Source: CAZNPH01 sp964574985 (GTDB lineage Bacteria; Bacteroidota; Bacteroidia; Bacteroidales; SM23-62). From it: 43,412 nt of DNA. The notes beneath the pieces were generated by a model. That model had not been told where the DNA came from and made no database searches. It worked only from the letters and a program-made list of their open reading frames with translations. Shown one piece after another: positions 25,426-33,725 of this stretch (within the stretch, counting starts at the first letter, position 1; every line of letters begins with the position of its first letter). The stretch lies in contig CAZNPH010000026.1 of the NCBI GenBank assembly GCA_964574985.1, positions 1 to 43,412 on the forward strand. Reading direction: 5' to 3'. The position numbers and the translations under genes were made by a program.

Positions 25426-26403
25426 TTACGTAGTGGGTGTCCCGTAGGGTGTTGTCCATTCCTCTTCCCGGGTCAGTTTCAGCCCTTTCAGGGAAAGCTC
25501 GTAGAATTCTTCTTCGGTCAGGGGTTGTACCGAGGTGATGGTTTCCCAGGCCTTTTCAAACTGGTCAGGCCCGTCGAATCCGATCACCGCCGAAGCCACG
25601 CCGGGGAGTGAAATGGTGTAACGGATGGTGTCGGCGTAGTGTTTTTCGGGCATCCGGTATCCCCGGATGTTGGGTGCGGTCCAGTATTCCCCTCCCAGCA
25701 CCTTCATGGCCACCAGTCCGGTGTTCTCTTCCCGGGCCCGGGCCCAGACCTTGCTCTCGAAGTCATACACATGCCGGGCAATGAAATTGACCGCGTTCAT
25801 CAGCACGTCGATCTCCCCGGTATCCAGCGCCTTGTGGAATCTGGCCGGGTATACGTGTCCGGATGCCCCGATATACCGGATCACCCCCTTTTCCTTTGCT
25901 TCCCTGAGGGCGCCGAGGGCCCCCTTTTCACCAAGCACCTTGTCGATGTCGGGAAACCGGTCCTCCCGCCCCAGGTTGTGTATGTGCACCAGGTCAATAT
26001 GATCGGTTTTCATCCGCTTCAGGCTCTGCCGGAGCAAACGCCAGGTCCCCTCATAGGAAGGTTCCTCGGTCTTGGTCACCAGAAAGAAACGGTCCCTGTA
26101 TTTTTTCATGGGTTCCCCCATTTTTTCCTCCGAATCCCCGTAATTGGGTGCGGTGTCCACGTAGTTGACTTTTTTGTCCACCGCCCGCTCGAACAGTTCG
26201 TCCACATCTTTTTGGGTGACGTAATTTCTCCGGATGGAAGCCCCGCCGATCCCCAGCAGGGAAACTTTTTCCCCGGTGCGTCCCAGCACCCGGTAGGGCA
26301 TTTCACCGGGTTTGTGCGGGGGCGGTATGCTTGCGGCCAGCGAACCCATCCCCGCGAGTCCGCCTGCCATCATTGAATTTCTTATGAATTTCCTTCTGTC
26401 CAT
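25426..26403 (-). CDS. Tat-exported aldo/keto reductase family protein
   Basis: This 325-residue protein has a twin-arginine signal (MDRRKFIRNSMMAGGLAG) with an AAS-type cleavage region. The aldo/keto reductase barrel has the tetrad Asp83, Tyr88 (VDTAPNYGDSEEKMG), Lys111 (VTKTEE) and His142 (VHIHNLG). It is a distant paralogue of the protein at 16814-17764, with the same architecture but a longer linker after the signal. Its start is 24 bases after the stop of the peroxiredoxin gene, in the same minus-strand series as the sulfatase and importer. An extracytoplasmic redox role on sugars is plausible, but no substrate is known. Confidence 0.9.
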   Translation of the reverse strand: MDRRKFIRNSMMAGGLAGMGSLAASIPPPHKPGEMPYRVLGRTGEKVSLLGIGGASIRRNYVTQKDVDELFERAVDKKVNYVDTAPNYGDSEEKMGEPMKKYRDRFFLVTKTEEPSYEGTWRLLRQSLKRMKTDHIDLVHIHNLGREDRFPDIDKVLGEKGALGALREAKEKGVIRYIGASGHVYPARFHKALDTGEIDVLMNAVNFIARHVYDFESKVWARAREENTGLVAMKVLGGEYWTAPNIRGYRMPEKHYADTIRYTISLPGVASAVIGFDGPDQFEKAWETITSVQPLTEEEFYELSLKGLKLTREEEWTTPYGTPTT

Positions 26404-26427
26404 AGAGATGATTTTTTTTAAGTCCGT

Positions 26428-27018
26428 TTATTTTTCTGCATGTTCCGAGATGAAGTTGGCGATGTTGCCGGGATCCCGTGAAGGATTCACCTGGCTGTCC
26501 CTGTACAGCAGCTTTCCCTCCGGACCGATGACGAATGTGTGCCGGGAGGTGGTGACCGTACGGGTCAGGTTCAGGAAATTGCCTTCCACCTTTTTTTTGA
26601 TGGTTCCTCCGTCCCTGACGGGAACGCCGAAAATTCCGGCAATCTCCCCTTCCGGGTCCGACAGCAATGTAAAATTCAGATTGTGGTGTTCCCTGAAGCT
26701 GGCCAGACCGGAGGTCTTGTCGCCGCTGATGCCCACCACTTTGGTGTTGAGTTCGCGCAGCCGGTCCATGTTGTCCCGGTAGCTGCATGCCTGGGCGGTA
26801 CATCCGCCGGTGAAAGCGGCCGGATAGAAATACACCACCAGGTAATTGCCCTGCAGGTGGTCGGCAAGGTTCCATTCGGATCCGGTATGGTCAATGGCGG
26901 TGAAACCGGGGACCTTTTTCCCGATCTCCGGCTGTCCGCCTCCCGCCATGGAGCCGTTGATCAGGACGGGATCGCCTGTCAATGCAGACAGGAATAAAAG
27001 AACGATCAATGTTTTCAT
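26428..27018 (-). CDS. Exported peroxiredoxin, BCP/PrxQ type
   Basis: The protein has 196 residues from the ATG at 27018 (MKTLIVLLFLSALTG, a Sec signal). An in-frame ATG at 27054 would place 12 extra residues before the signal and lies inside a hairpin, so I prefer the later start. The peroxidatic Cys73 and resolving Cys78 are in FTGGCTAQACSYRD, five residues apart, as in bacterioferritin comigratory proteins. It removes peroxides or alkyl hydroperoxides using a thiol partner, here probably in the periplasm. It lies between the histidine kinase gene and the aldo/keto reductase, in one series. Confidence 0.9.
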   Translation of the reverse strand: MKTLIVLLFLSALTGDPVLINGSMAGGGQPEIGKKVPGFTAIDHTGSEWNLADHLQGNYLVVYFYPAAFTGGCTAQACSYRDNMDRLRELNTKVVGISGDKTSGLASFREHHNLNFTLLSDPEGEIAGIFGVPVRDGGTIKKKVEGNFLNLTRTVTTSRHTFVIGPEGKLLYRDSQVNPSRDPGNIANFISEHAEK

Positions 27019-27055
27019 AATGGCTTGTTTACCGGATAACACCGGAAAAGCCATT
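27019..27055 (-). promoter_or_regulatory. Hairpin directly upstream of the peroxiredoxin start codon
   Basis: AATGGCTT (27019-27026) and AAGCCATT (27048-27055) are perfect inverted arms. Inside them TTT/AAA and CCGG/CCGG also pair across a six-base apex, with one or two bulged bases. On the mRNA the stem ends one base before the chosen ATG, so it would cover the ribosome entry region. It could be an intra-operon attenuator or processing site. Confidence 0.55.
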
Positions 27056-27059
27056 TTGT

Positions 27060-28343
27060 TTATTTTTTCACGGGGATGTTCACCATAAAGCGGCTGCCCC
27101 TGCCTTTTTCACTTTCCGCCCGGATGCTCCCCCCGTGCTTTTCGGCGAATTCCTTACACAACAGGAGTCCGAGTCCGCTACCCTTCTCCTCGGCGGTCCC
27201 TCCGGAAGAAACCGTCCGGATTTCGTCAAACAGCTTTTCCAGGGTTTCCCTGTCCATGCCCTCTCCGTTGTCCTCGACGATGATGGTGGCATGGTCCTTT
27301 CCGGTTTCTTCCCATACCCGGATCTCCCCGCCCTCTGCAGTAAACTTGATGGCATTGGAGACCAGGTTCCTTACGATGGTCCGGATCATGTTCTGATCGG
27401 CATATACGCAAATCCCTTCCGGAATTCCGGAAATTACACGGATGTTCTTGAATTGCGCCAGGAAACGGGCATCGTTTATACTTTCCCGGACGATGGCCGT
27501 CAGGTCGGTTTTTTTGGGATTGAATCCCAGGGTGTCGGAGCGTACCCATTGAAGGAGGTTCTCCAGCAGGTTGTAAGTGTTCTTTCCGGCCGCATAAATC
27601 TGGCCGGAGTATTTCTGTATCTTTTCCCGGTCCATTTCTCCGGCCACTTTCTGAAGCAGTTCGGTAAAACCCATGATGACATTGAAGGGGTTCCTGAGAT
27701 CATGGGCGATGATGGACAGCATCCGGTCCCTGGTGGCGTTGATCTCCTCAAGGGCTTCCCGGTTGCGGGTATTGACCATGGCAAGGGTTACATATTCGGC
27801 AAAACTGGTGGCCAGACGGGCATCCTCATCCGTAAACCCCCCGTCCTTCTCCGCGAGTCCGAGCAACCCGATCGCCTTCCCTTCATGGACCAGCGGAGCG
27901 AACATGACATTGTTCAGGGGGGTGTGCCCCTCCGGCATGAACCGGTTGTGTTCACTCTCCCGGTAACGGTTGTCGTACACGGTCTCCTTCTTGTCATAGG
28001 CAACCTTGCGCAATCCCCTGACAGGCATGGGCAGACTCTCATCCACATCACATGGGAGTCCGCCTGACTCCAGGAACAACAGCTCGTTTTCCGTCCCGTC
28101 CCCGGTCAGCAACGCCACATATCCGGCCCTGGCGCCGATCAGTTTCGCACAATGGTTGAATATCTTTTTAGCGGTCTCCGTGAAATTTTTGTTTTCCAGG
28201 ACCAGCTTTGTTCCTTCCAGGAGGGAGGTGATGGTTTCGTTCTGCCGGGTCAGTTTCCGGATGACTTTCTCATGTTCTTCCTGCATCCTTCTGAATTCTT
28301 CCCGGCTCTCTCCTTTGTTTTCATCTTTTGGTGGGTCGGTCAT
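27060..28343 (-). CDS. Cytosolic GAF-domain sensor histidine kinase
   Basis: This 427-residue soluble kinase has an N-terminal coiled-coil-like acidic region (about 10-40) and then a GAF sensor domain (about 45-195). The HisKA dimerisation domain has the phosphorylated His214 in IIAHDLRNPFN. The HATPase domain has NLVSNAIKFT (N box), DNGEGM (G1) and GSGLGL (G2). There is no membrane segment and no receiver domain, and no response regulator lies in the window, so its partner is elsewhere. It heads the long minus-strand gene series, with the peroxiredoxin starting about 40 bases after its stop. The GAF ligand is unknown; redox or a small metabolite are options. A good promoter candidate lies just upstream. 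Confidence 0.93.
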   Translation of the reverse strand: MTDPPKDENKGESREEFRRMQEEHEKVIRKLTRQNETITSLLEGTKLVLENKNFTETAKKIFNHCAKLIGARAGYVALLTGDGTENELLFLESGGLPCDVDESLPMPVRGLRKVAYDKKETVYDNRYRESEHNRFMPEGHTPLNNVMFAPLVHEGKAIGLLGLAEKDGGFTDEDARLATSFAEYVTLAMVNTRNREALEEINATRDRMLSIIAHDLRNPFNVIMGFTELLQKVAGEMDREKIQKYSGQIYAAGKNTYNLLENLLQWVRSDTLGFNPKKTDLTAIVRESINDARFLAQFKNIRVISGIPEGICVYADQNMIRTIVRNLVSNAIKFTAEGGEIRVWEETGKDHATIIVEDNGEGMDRETLEKLFDEIRTVSSGGTAEEKGSGLGLLLCKEFAEKHGGSIRAESEKGRGSRFMVNIPVKK

Positions 28344-28367
28344 AGGTGTAGGATTGTTATTTTAAAT

Positions 28368-28398
28368 CAAAGTTAACAATATCTTTTGCCAATGTAAA
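28368..28398 (-). promoter_or_regulatory. Predicted promoter for the histidine kinase gene series
   Basis: On the minus strand TAACTTTG (28375 to 28368) is an exact Bacteroidota -7 box. TTTACA (28398 to 28393), about 20 bases upstream, is a reasonable -33 element. The predicted start lies near 28362, some 20 bases before the ATG at 28343. The 172-base gap is strikingly AT-rich compared with its neighbours. Confidence 0.4.
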
Positions 28399-28515
28399 TA
28401 CCGATTTTTGAATCTGTAATTTTTTTGGATGACCGGGACATTTTTATATGCAAATGACTATTTTTAGACGAAACACACAAAATAACCGGAACATCTGACC
28501 AAAAACCAAAATAAC

Positions 28516-29442
28516 ATGATGAATCGCAGAGAACTTTTTAAAGTGGCCGGTGCGGCTGGAGCGGCTGCCTTTCTGGTCCCCGTGGCCGGCTGCCGGGAAT
28601 CTGGCGGCACCCCTTCAAAATTCAGGTATTGCCTGAATACCAGTACCATCAGCGGGCAGGCGCCCGGACTCAAGGGGTATATTGACATTGCCGCGGAGAC
28701 AGGCTATGACGGTGTCGAGCTGTGGGTAAGGGATGTCAGGGCCTGGCTGGAGGAAGGGAACAGTGCACCGGAACTGAAGCGGTACATCGAAGACAGGGGT
28801 CTGACCGTGGAAAATGCCATCGGTTTTGCTCCCTGGCTGTCGCCGGGCGGGGAAGGACGGGAAAAGGGTTTCCGGATGATGCGGGAGGACATGGAGGTGA
28901 TGGCTTCCGTCGGATGCCTGCGGATCGCTGCGCCCCCGGCCGGACTCACCGGGGAGGTGCCCCTGGACCTTTTCGGGGCGGGCAGGCGTTACCGGGACCT
29001 GGTCGCCCTGGGCCGGGAAACCGGGGTCATGCCTCAGCTTGAGTTCTGGGGTGCTTCCCCCGTGCTCTTCCACCTGGCACAGGCGCTGATGATCATCGCC
29101 GTGGCCGGCGACCCGGACGCGATGATCCTCCCTGACGTGTATCATCTTTTCCGGGGGGGGGCGAATTTCGAAACGCTGAACATCCTCCGGGGGGACGTGA
29201 TCCGGATGATCCACATGAACGATTATGTGGCCGGGATCCCCCGCACCCAACAAAAGGATGCCGACCGGGTGTACCCCGGGGACGGGGTGGCGCCCATGCA
29301 GGACATCATGGCCTCCCTTTCCGCCATGGGGGGAACCAAGGTGCTGTCGGTCGAGCTGTTCAACCGGACCTACTGGGAGCAGGATCCCGCGGAGGTGGCC
29401 GCTACCGCCCTCCGGAAAATGAAAGACCTGCCCGTGGGGTAA
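28516..29442 (+). CDS. Exported sugar isomerase/epimerase-like TIM-barrel protein
   Basis: This 308-residue protein has a twin-arginine signal (NRRELFKVAGAAGAAAF) ending in a lipobox VAGC (Cys26), so it is probably a Tat-exported lipoprotein. The start may be the first or second Met. The rest is an AP-endonuclease-2/xylose-isomerase-like barrel. The metal ligand pattern is Glu176 (QLEFWG), Asp207 (LPDVYHLF), His233 (IHMNDY) and Glu280 (LSVELFN). Families with this fold isomerise or epimerise sugars or hydroxypyruvate. Exported relatives in Bacteroidota have been linked to 3-keto-glycoside breakdown, which would fit here, but that is inference. It is divergent from the histidine kinase gene. 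Confidence 0.88.
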   Translation: MMNRRELFKVAGAAGAAAFLVPVAGCRESGGTPSKFRYCLNTSTISGQAPGLKGYIDIAAETGYDGVELWVRDVRAWLEEGNSAPELKRYIEDRGLTVENAIGFAPWLSPGGEGREKGFRMMREDMEVMASVGCLRIAAPPAGLTGEVPLDLFGAGRRYRDLVALGRETGVMPQLEFWGASPVLFHLAQALMIIAVAGDPDAMILPDVYHLFRGGANFETLNILRGDVIRMIHMNDYVAGIPRTQQKDADRVYPGDGVAPMQDIMASLSAMGGTKVLSVELFNRTYWEQDPAEVAATALRKMKDLPVG

Positions 29443-29485
29443 GAAACCAAACATCATGCACCCTGATGGTTTTGACTTAACAATA

Positions 29486-31054
29486 ATGTCAAAGAGTCGT
29501 GTCCCTTACCTCATGCTGGGGTGCGGACTTTTTACTGCCGTGGCCGCCCTCATGCCGGCCTGCCGGCCCGGAGGACAGCCGGAAGGACCGGGAACGGAAA
29601 AACAGGAATCCCGGAATCCCAACATCGTGATCATCCTGGCCGATGACATGGGCTACGGGGATGTGGGTGCTTACAATTCAGGATCGAGGATCCCCACACC
29701 AAACCTGGACCGGATGGCCTCCCGGGGCATGATGTTTACCGATGCCCATTCCAATTCGGCAGTGTGCACGCCCACCCGGTACGGATTGCTGACCGGGAGG
29801 TATTGTTTCCGTACCCCGTTCAAAAGCGGAGTGTTGGGTGGATTTTCCCCCTCCCTGATCGAACCCGGACGGATGACCCTGGGCACTTTTTTACAGCAGC
29901 AGGGGTATCACACGGCCTGCATCGGAAAATGGCACCTGGGCGTCGACTGGAAAAAGAAAGACAAAGACAGGCCCCTCTGGGAAGGCCCCTGGTATATGCC
30001 CACCGGAAGCGAAAATGTGGATTACACAGCCCCTGTTCATGGAGGTCCGGCCGATCATGGATTCGATTACAGCTATATTTGTCCGGCCGCCCTGAGCTTT
30101 CCATATTGCTACATCAGGAACCGGCACGTGGTCAATCCCGAAATGGAATATACCGGTCCGGTCAACCGGGGAAGGGGCGTTCACTGGCGCAGGGGACATG
30201 CATCGGTGGATTTCGTATTGAAGGAGGTGATGCCTGAACTGACCCGCAAAGCGGTGGACTATATTGTACGCAGGAATCGGCAAGCCCCGGATTCCGCATT
30301 TTTTCTGTATTTTGCCATGACCGCTCCCCATATGCCCTGGCTGCCCACGGAAGACTTCAGGGGTTCATCGGAAGCCGGACTTTATGGGGATTTCTGTGTA
30401 CAGGTGGATCATTCCGCCGGCCGGATCCTCAATACCCTGGACAGTCTGGATATCGGGGGCAACACCCTGGTTGTATTCACCAGTGACAACGGGGCACGCT
30501 GGAACCGGGACGACATCAGCAAATACGGACACCGGGCCAATTACATCTACAGGGGTATGAAGTCCATGCTCTGGGAAGGAGGGCACCGGGTGCCTTTCAT
30601 TGTCCGCTGGCCGGAGCGGGTGGAGGCAGGATCCCGCTCGGAGCGGATGGTCAATATGACCGATTTTCTGGTCACCCTGGCCGGTCTTTTTGACCGGCAG
30701 CTTCCCTGGAATTCGGGAGAGGACAGCTACAGCTTTCTGTCCGCCCTGACCGGCGAAGCGTCCGCCCTTCCCCCGAGAGACCACCTGATCAACCGTTCCT
30801 TCAAGGGGAAGACCGCCATCCGGAAAGGGGACTGGAAGCTGATCATGCACAACGGCCACGGGGGCATTTTCGTGCCCGATCCGCCTATTACCCGGGAAAA
30901 ATGGCAATTGTACAACCTGAAGGACGATCCCCGGGAAACCAGGGACTTGTACGGGGAATTCCCTGCCAGGGCTGATTCCCTGCACGATCTGTTCCGGATG
31001 TATGATGAAGAAGGCAGAAGCCGGAGGCCTTCAACAAAAGATCATGGTTTCTGA
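29486..31054 (+). CDS. Exported sulfatase (type I, CTPTR)
   Basis: The protein has 522 residues from the ATG at 29486 (MSKSRVPYLMLGCG). An upstream in-frame ATG at 29456 would place ten polar residues before the signal, so I prefer the later one. Signal and lipobox are near LMPAC. Metal ligands are ADDMGYGDVGAYN. The formylglycine site is Cys-Thr-Pro-Thr-Arg, followed by YGLLTGRYCFRT (Cys94 by this start). Also visible are IGKWHLGVDW, TAPHMPWLP, TSDNGARWN and GGHRVPFIVRWPE. The C-terminal segment has KLIMHNGHGG and LYNLKDDPRETRDLYGEFPA. It is an arylsulfatase-like S1 enzyme acting outside the cytoplasm on an unknown sulfated sugar. It lies just after the isomerase-like gene. Confidence 0.93.
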   Translation: MSKSRVPYLMLGCGLFTAVAALMPACRPGGQPEGPGTEKQESRNPNIVIILADDMGYGDVGAYNSGSRIPTPNLDRMASRGMMFTDAHSNSAVCTPTRYGLLTGRYCFRTPFKSGVLGGFSPSLIEPGRMTLGTFLQQQGYHTACIGKWHLGVDWKKKDKDRPLWEGPWYMPTGSENVDYTAPVHGGPADHGFDYSYICPAALSFPYCYIRNRHVVNPEMEYTGPVNRGRGVHWRRGHASVDFVLKEVMPELTRKAVDYIVRRNRQAPDSAFFLYFAMTAPHMPWLPTEDFRGSSEAGLYGDFCVQVDHSAGRILNTLDSLDIGGNTLVVFTSDNGARWNRDDISKYGHRANYIYRGMKSMLWEGGHRVPFIVRWPERVEAGSRSERMVNMTDFLVTLAGLFDRQLPWNSGEDSYSFLSALTGEASALPPRDHLINRSFKGKTAIRKGDWKLIMHNGHGGIFVPDPPITREKWQLYNLKDDPRETRDLYGEFPARADSLHDLFRMYDEEGRSRRPSTKDHGF

Positions 31055-31082
31055 ACCAATAACATAACGTGCTGGAATTTTC

Positions 31083-31101
31083 AATGTTTAACTTAAACAT
31101 T
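31083..31101. promoter_or_regulatory. 19-bp perfect palindrome before the GH-A gene
   Basis: AATGTTTAACTTAAACATT (arms of nine bases around a central C) lies five bases before the ATG at 31107. It is AT-rich in a GC-rich neighbourhood and has the size of an operator for a dimeric regulator. As RNA it would form a hairpin blocking the start. Confidence 0.55.
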
Positions 31102-31106
31102 CTCTT

Positions 31107-33314
31107 ATGGAGAAGATAAACATAATAAAAACCTTTGTTGCCGCCGGTTTGCTGTTTTCGCTGGCTGCCTGCAACCGGGAACAAACTGAAATCACAGCGG
31201 ACTGGTTTCCTTTTCAGCCTGCCAACACCATGGAACCCGGCGTTGTGGGCATGAAAGACTGGCTGGATCCCCCGGCCGGGAAACACGGTTTTCTGACCAT
31301 GGAGGGGGATGACTTTGTTTTCGGGGACGGGACCAGGATCAGATTCTGGGGAACCAACCATGGCAACCGCAACTGCGGACCTGAAAAAGAAGAGGCGGAA
31401 AACCGGGCGGAATGGTATGCCCGGATGGGGATCAACGCGGTACGGCTGCACAAGTTCACCTATCAGGGAAATTCCGGTTTCGGGCATCCCGGAAATTCTT
31501 CCAGGCTCACCGAAGAAGGCTGGGACCGGCTGGACTATTATATGTCCCGGTTGAAAAAGCAGGGGATCTACTACAGCTGGTCACCCGTCTTTAGTCATCA
31601 CCTGGTGCCGGGAGACAGCAGCCGGGTGGTTGCCTGGGATGAGATCCGGGATCACCGGGAAAACAGAACAAACGGTCTGATCAATTTTGCCGGAGATCTT
31701 CAACAGGTGCTGATCGACCTGCATATCCACATGCTCGAACACAGGAACCCCTATACGGGACTGCGCTACGCCGACGATCCCGCACTGGTTTCCGTCGAGC
31801 TGCAGAACGAAGACAATATTTTCTGGGTATTTGACAATATGGTGGAAGCCTGTCCGACCTATAAAAAGATGTTCTGCAGGCAATTCTCGGAATGGCTGCT
31901 GGATAAATACGGCTCCCATGAAGCCATGGTCAGGGCATGGGGCGGTGAACAGACCCTGGATGTTTACCCGGATCACATGACCGGTGAGCATCTGGACAAG
32001 AAAAATATCTATCCCGTGGCCTTTTTCGGACATTATGCGGAAAGCGAGATGAACGACCCCGTGAAATCAAAAAGGCTTCTGGACAATGCAAGGTTCCTGT
32101 ATGAAGTGCAGGAGGATTATTACAACCGGTTCGTGGAGTCCGTCCGCAAAACCGGATACAAGGGTCCGCTTGTGGGAAGCTGCTGGCAGGCAGGGTACGG
32201 GGTGATCCATTATTACAATCTGCACACCGATTACCAGGTGGGGATCATTGACCGCCACAATTATTTTGGTTCCCGGCCGCACAGCATCAGAACCGACACT
32301 TTCCCCAATGCCTCCATGTTCAACCATCCCGGTTCGGGACTGATCAGCAGCGGGCTCATGCCGGTCACCGGAAGGCCTTTTGTGCTTTCCGAGTGGATGG
32401 TGAAAATGCCCACCGAGTGGATCGCCGACGGTCCGGCCATCATTGGCGTCTATGGCCTGGGGCTCCAGAACTGGGGCGGTTCTTACCATTTTGCCTCCCG
32501 GGGATACGGATTCTCCGAAACAATGGAGGACCCCAACATCTACAATACAAACAACATTACCCAGATGGGACTGTTCCCGGCCCTTGCCCGGATGATCCAC
32601 CGCAACGATGTACGGGAAGGGGAGATGATGCCCAAGCGGTTCGTCCATATACCTTCGCTTGCCGAAGGCCGCATAGGCTTTGAGGAAAAGGTGAAGCAAA
32701 GGGGCGATATCAAGGAACTGGGGGGTGATGTGCCTATCGATGCACTGGTGAAGGGAAAGCTGCGGATTGAGTTCACCGGACAGTTCACACCCACCGAAAA
32801 AGATGCATATCAGTCCGTCCTGAAGGAGAACCCGGTCGTTTCCAACACGGGCCAGCTCAAATGGTACCGTGACGGGGGCGGATCCTTTACATTGGAGAGC
32901 GAGGGGACGGTCGCCGTTTGCGGTTTCGCAGAAGGACGCACATTCAGGCTGGGCGATTTCGGGATCGAAATGGAATCACCATATGCCATGCTGTTCATGA
33001 CCGCTGCCGAAGAAAACAAAACATTGAAAGGCAGCAGGTCGATCATCATTACCACCCTGGCCAGGGCGAGAAACACAGGGATGGAGATGGAAATCGACGG
33101 CGATCAGGGTGTGGTGCTCAGTGTCGGCGGACCCCCGCTTCTGATCGAACCCGTGAAAGCCACCATCGAGTTCGGCAGCGACAGACCGTTCAGCGTCCAT
33201 GTGCTGGACCATGACGGCTGCATGACCATCAGGCAGGTCCCCGTTTCCGGGAAGAAATTCCGGCTGGACGGCTCAGAAACCAAAGCCTTCTGGTATGCAA
33301 TACAAACGGAATGA
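31107..33314 (+). CDS. Clan GH-A glycoside hydrolase, lipoprotein
   Basis: This is a 735-residue lipoprotein (signal to LAAC, Cys22). The catalytic TIM barrel (about 40-480) begins with FGDGTRIRFWGTNHGNRNC and MGINAVRLHKF. It has SVELQNEDN with the likely acid/base Glu235 and FVLSEWMVKMPT with the likely nucleophile Glu429, the two catalytic sites of clan GH-A at the ends of strands 4 and 7. The C-terminal third (about 560-735) is beta-rich and may be accessory. I cannot name the GH family with certainty. The GH5-like and agarase-like groups share this start (glucanase-type FWG). It is flanked by sulfatases, so a sulfated polysaccharide is the probable target. It should be surface- or periplasm-bound. 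Confidence 0.85.
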   Translation: MEKINIIKTFVAAGLLFSLAACNREQTEITADWFPFQPANTMEPGVVGMKDWLDPPAGKHGFLTMEGDDFVFGDGTRIRFWGTNHGNRNCGPEKEEAENRAEWYARMGINAVRLHKFTYQGNSGFGHPGNSSRLTEEGWDRLDYYMSRLKKQGIYYSWSPVFSHHLVPGDSSRVVAWDEIRDHRENRTNGLINFAGDLQQVLIDLHIHMLEHRNPYTGLRYADDPALVSVELQNEDNIFWVFDNMVEACPTYKKMFCRQFSEWLLDKYGSHEAMVRAWGGEQTLDVYPDHMTGEHLDKKNIYPVAFFGHYAESEMNDPVKSKRLLDNARFLYEVQEDYYNRFVESVRKTGYKGPLVGSCWQAGYGVIHYYNLHTDYQVGIIDRHNYFGSRPHSIRTDTFPNASMFNHPGSGLISSGLMPVTGRPFVLSEWMVKMPTEWIADGPAIIGVYGLGLQNWGGSYHFASRGYGFSETMEDPNIYNTNNITQMGLFPALARMIHRNDVREGEMMPKRFVHIPSLAEGRIGFEEKVKQRGDIKELGGDVPIDALVKGKLRIEFTGQFTPTEKDAYQSVLKENPVVSNTGQLKWYRDGGGSFTLESEGTVAVCGFAEGRTFRLGDFGIEMESPYAMLFMTAAEENKTLKGSRSIIITTLARARNTGMEMEIDGDQGVVLSVGGPPLLIEPVKATIEFGSDRPFSVHVLDHDGCMTIRQVPVSGKKFRLDGSETKAFWYAIQTE

Positions 33315-33323
33315 TGAAAAATA

Positions 33324-33593
33324 TTATTTTTTCAGGGCTTCGGTGATCTTGTCGGCCAGTTCTTCCTTCATGTTGTAGAAGGTGATGTCCGCTTTTGCGC
33401 CTTTGCCTTCGATAAAATCCCTGGGGATGTTCACCACGATGTGGCCGTCCTGCTCGGATATCTCCGAACTGAAAGACTCGATGGACTGGTCGAAATATTT
33501 TTTGATTCCGTCCATGGTGGCCAGTATGTTGGGATCCTGGATATCGTTGTATTTTTTTCCTTCGTACGTGATCTCAAGATTTGAATCGCTCAT
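33324..33593 (-). CDS. Small conserved-looking protein, function unknown
   Basis: The protein has 89 residues from the ATG at 33593 (MSDSNLEITYEGKKYNDIQ). The longer frame to 33644 adds residues that do not look coding. It alternates beta- and helix-like segments (LEITYEG, NILATMDGIKKYFDQ, HIVVNIPRDFI, ADITFYNMKEELADKI) and is rich in charged residues, with no signal or membrane part. I do not recognise a family. It is the only minus gene between plus-strand sulfatase-related genes, with its stop nine bases from the convergent GH-A gene. Confidence 0.6.
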   Translation of the reverse strand: MSDSNLEITYEGKKYNDIQDPNILATMDGIKKYFDQSIESFSSEISEQDGHIVVNIPRDFIEGKGAKADITFYNMKEELADKITEALKK

Positions 33594-33679
33594 GGCTTTC
33601 AGGTTATAATGAGTATATCCGCTTATTCGCCATAATAATAGCAAAATAATGTCAGGGCATCAAATTAAGACGGGTATTC

Positions 33680-33713
33680 TTTGAAATGATTATGCTACTT
33701 TTCATTAAGTTTG
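33680..33713 (+). promoter_or_regulatory. Possible promoter for the 33.7-kb sulfatase pair
   Basis: TTTG at 33680-33683 and TAAGTTTG at 33706-33713 resemble the Bacteroidota -33 and -7 elements with a 22-base spacer, one or two longer than usual. The leader would be very short (start codon at 33726 or 33732). Confidence 0.35.
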
Positions 33714-33725
33714 GGTTTGAAATAA

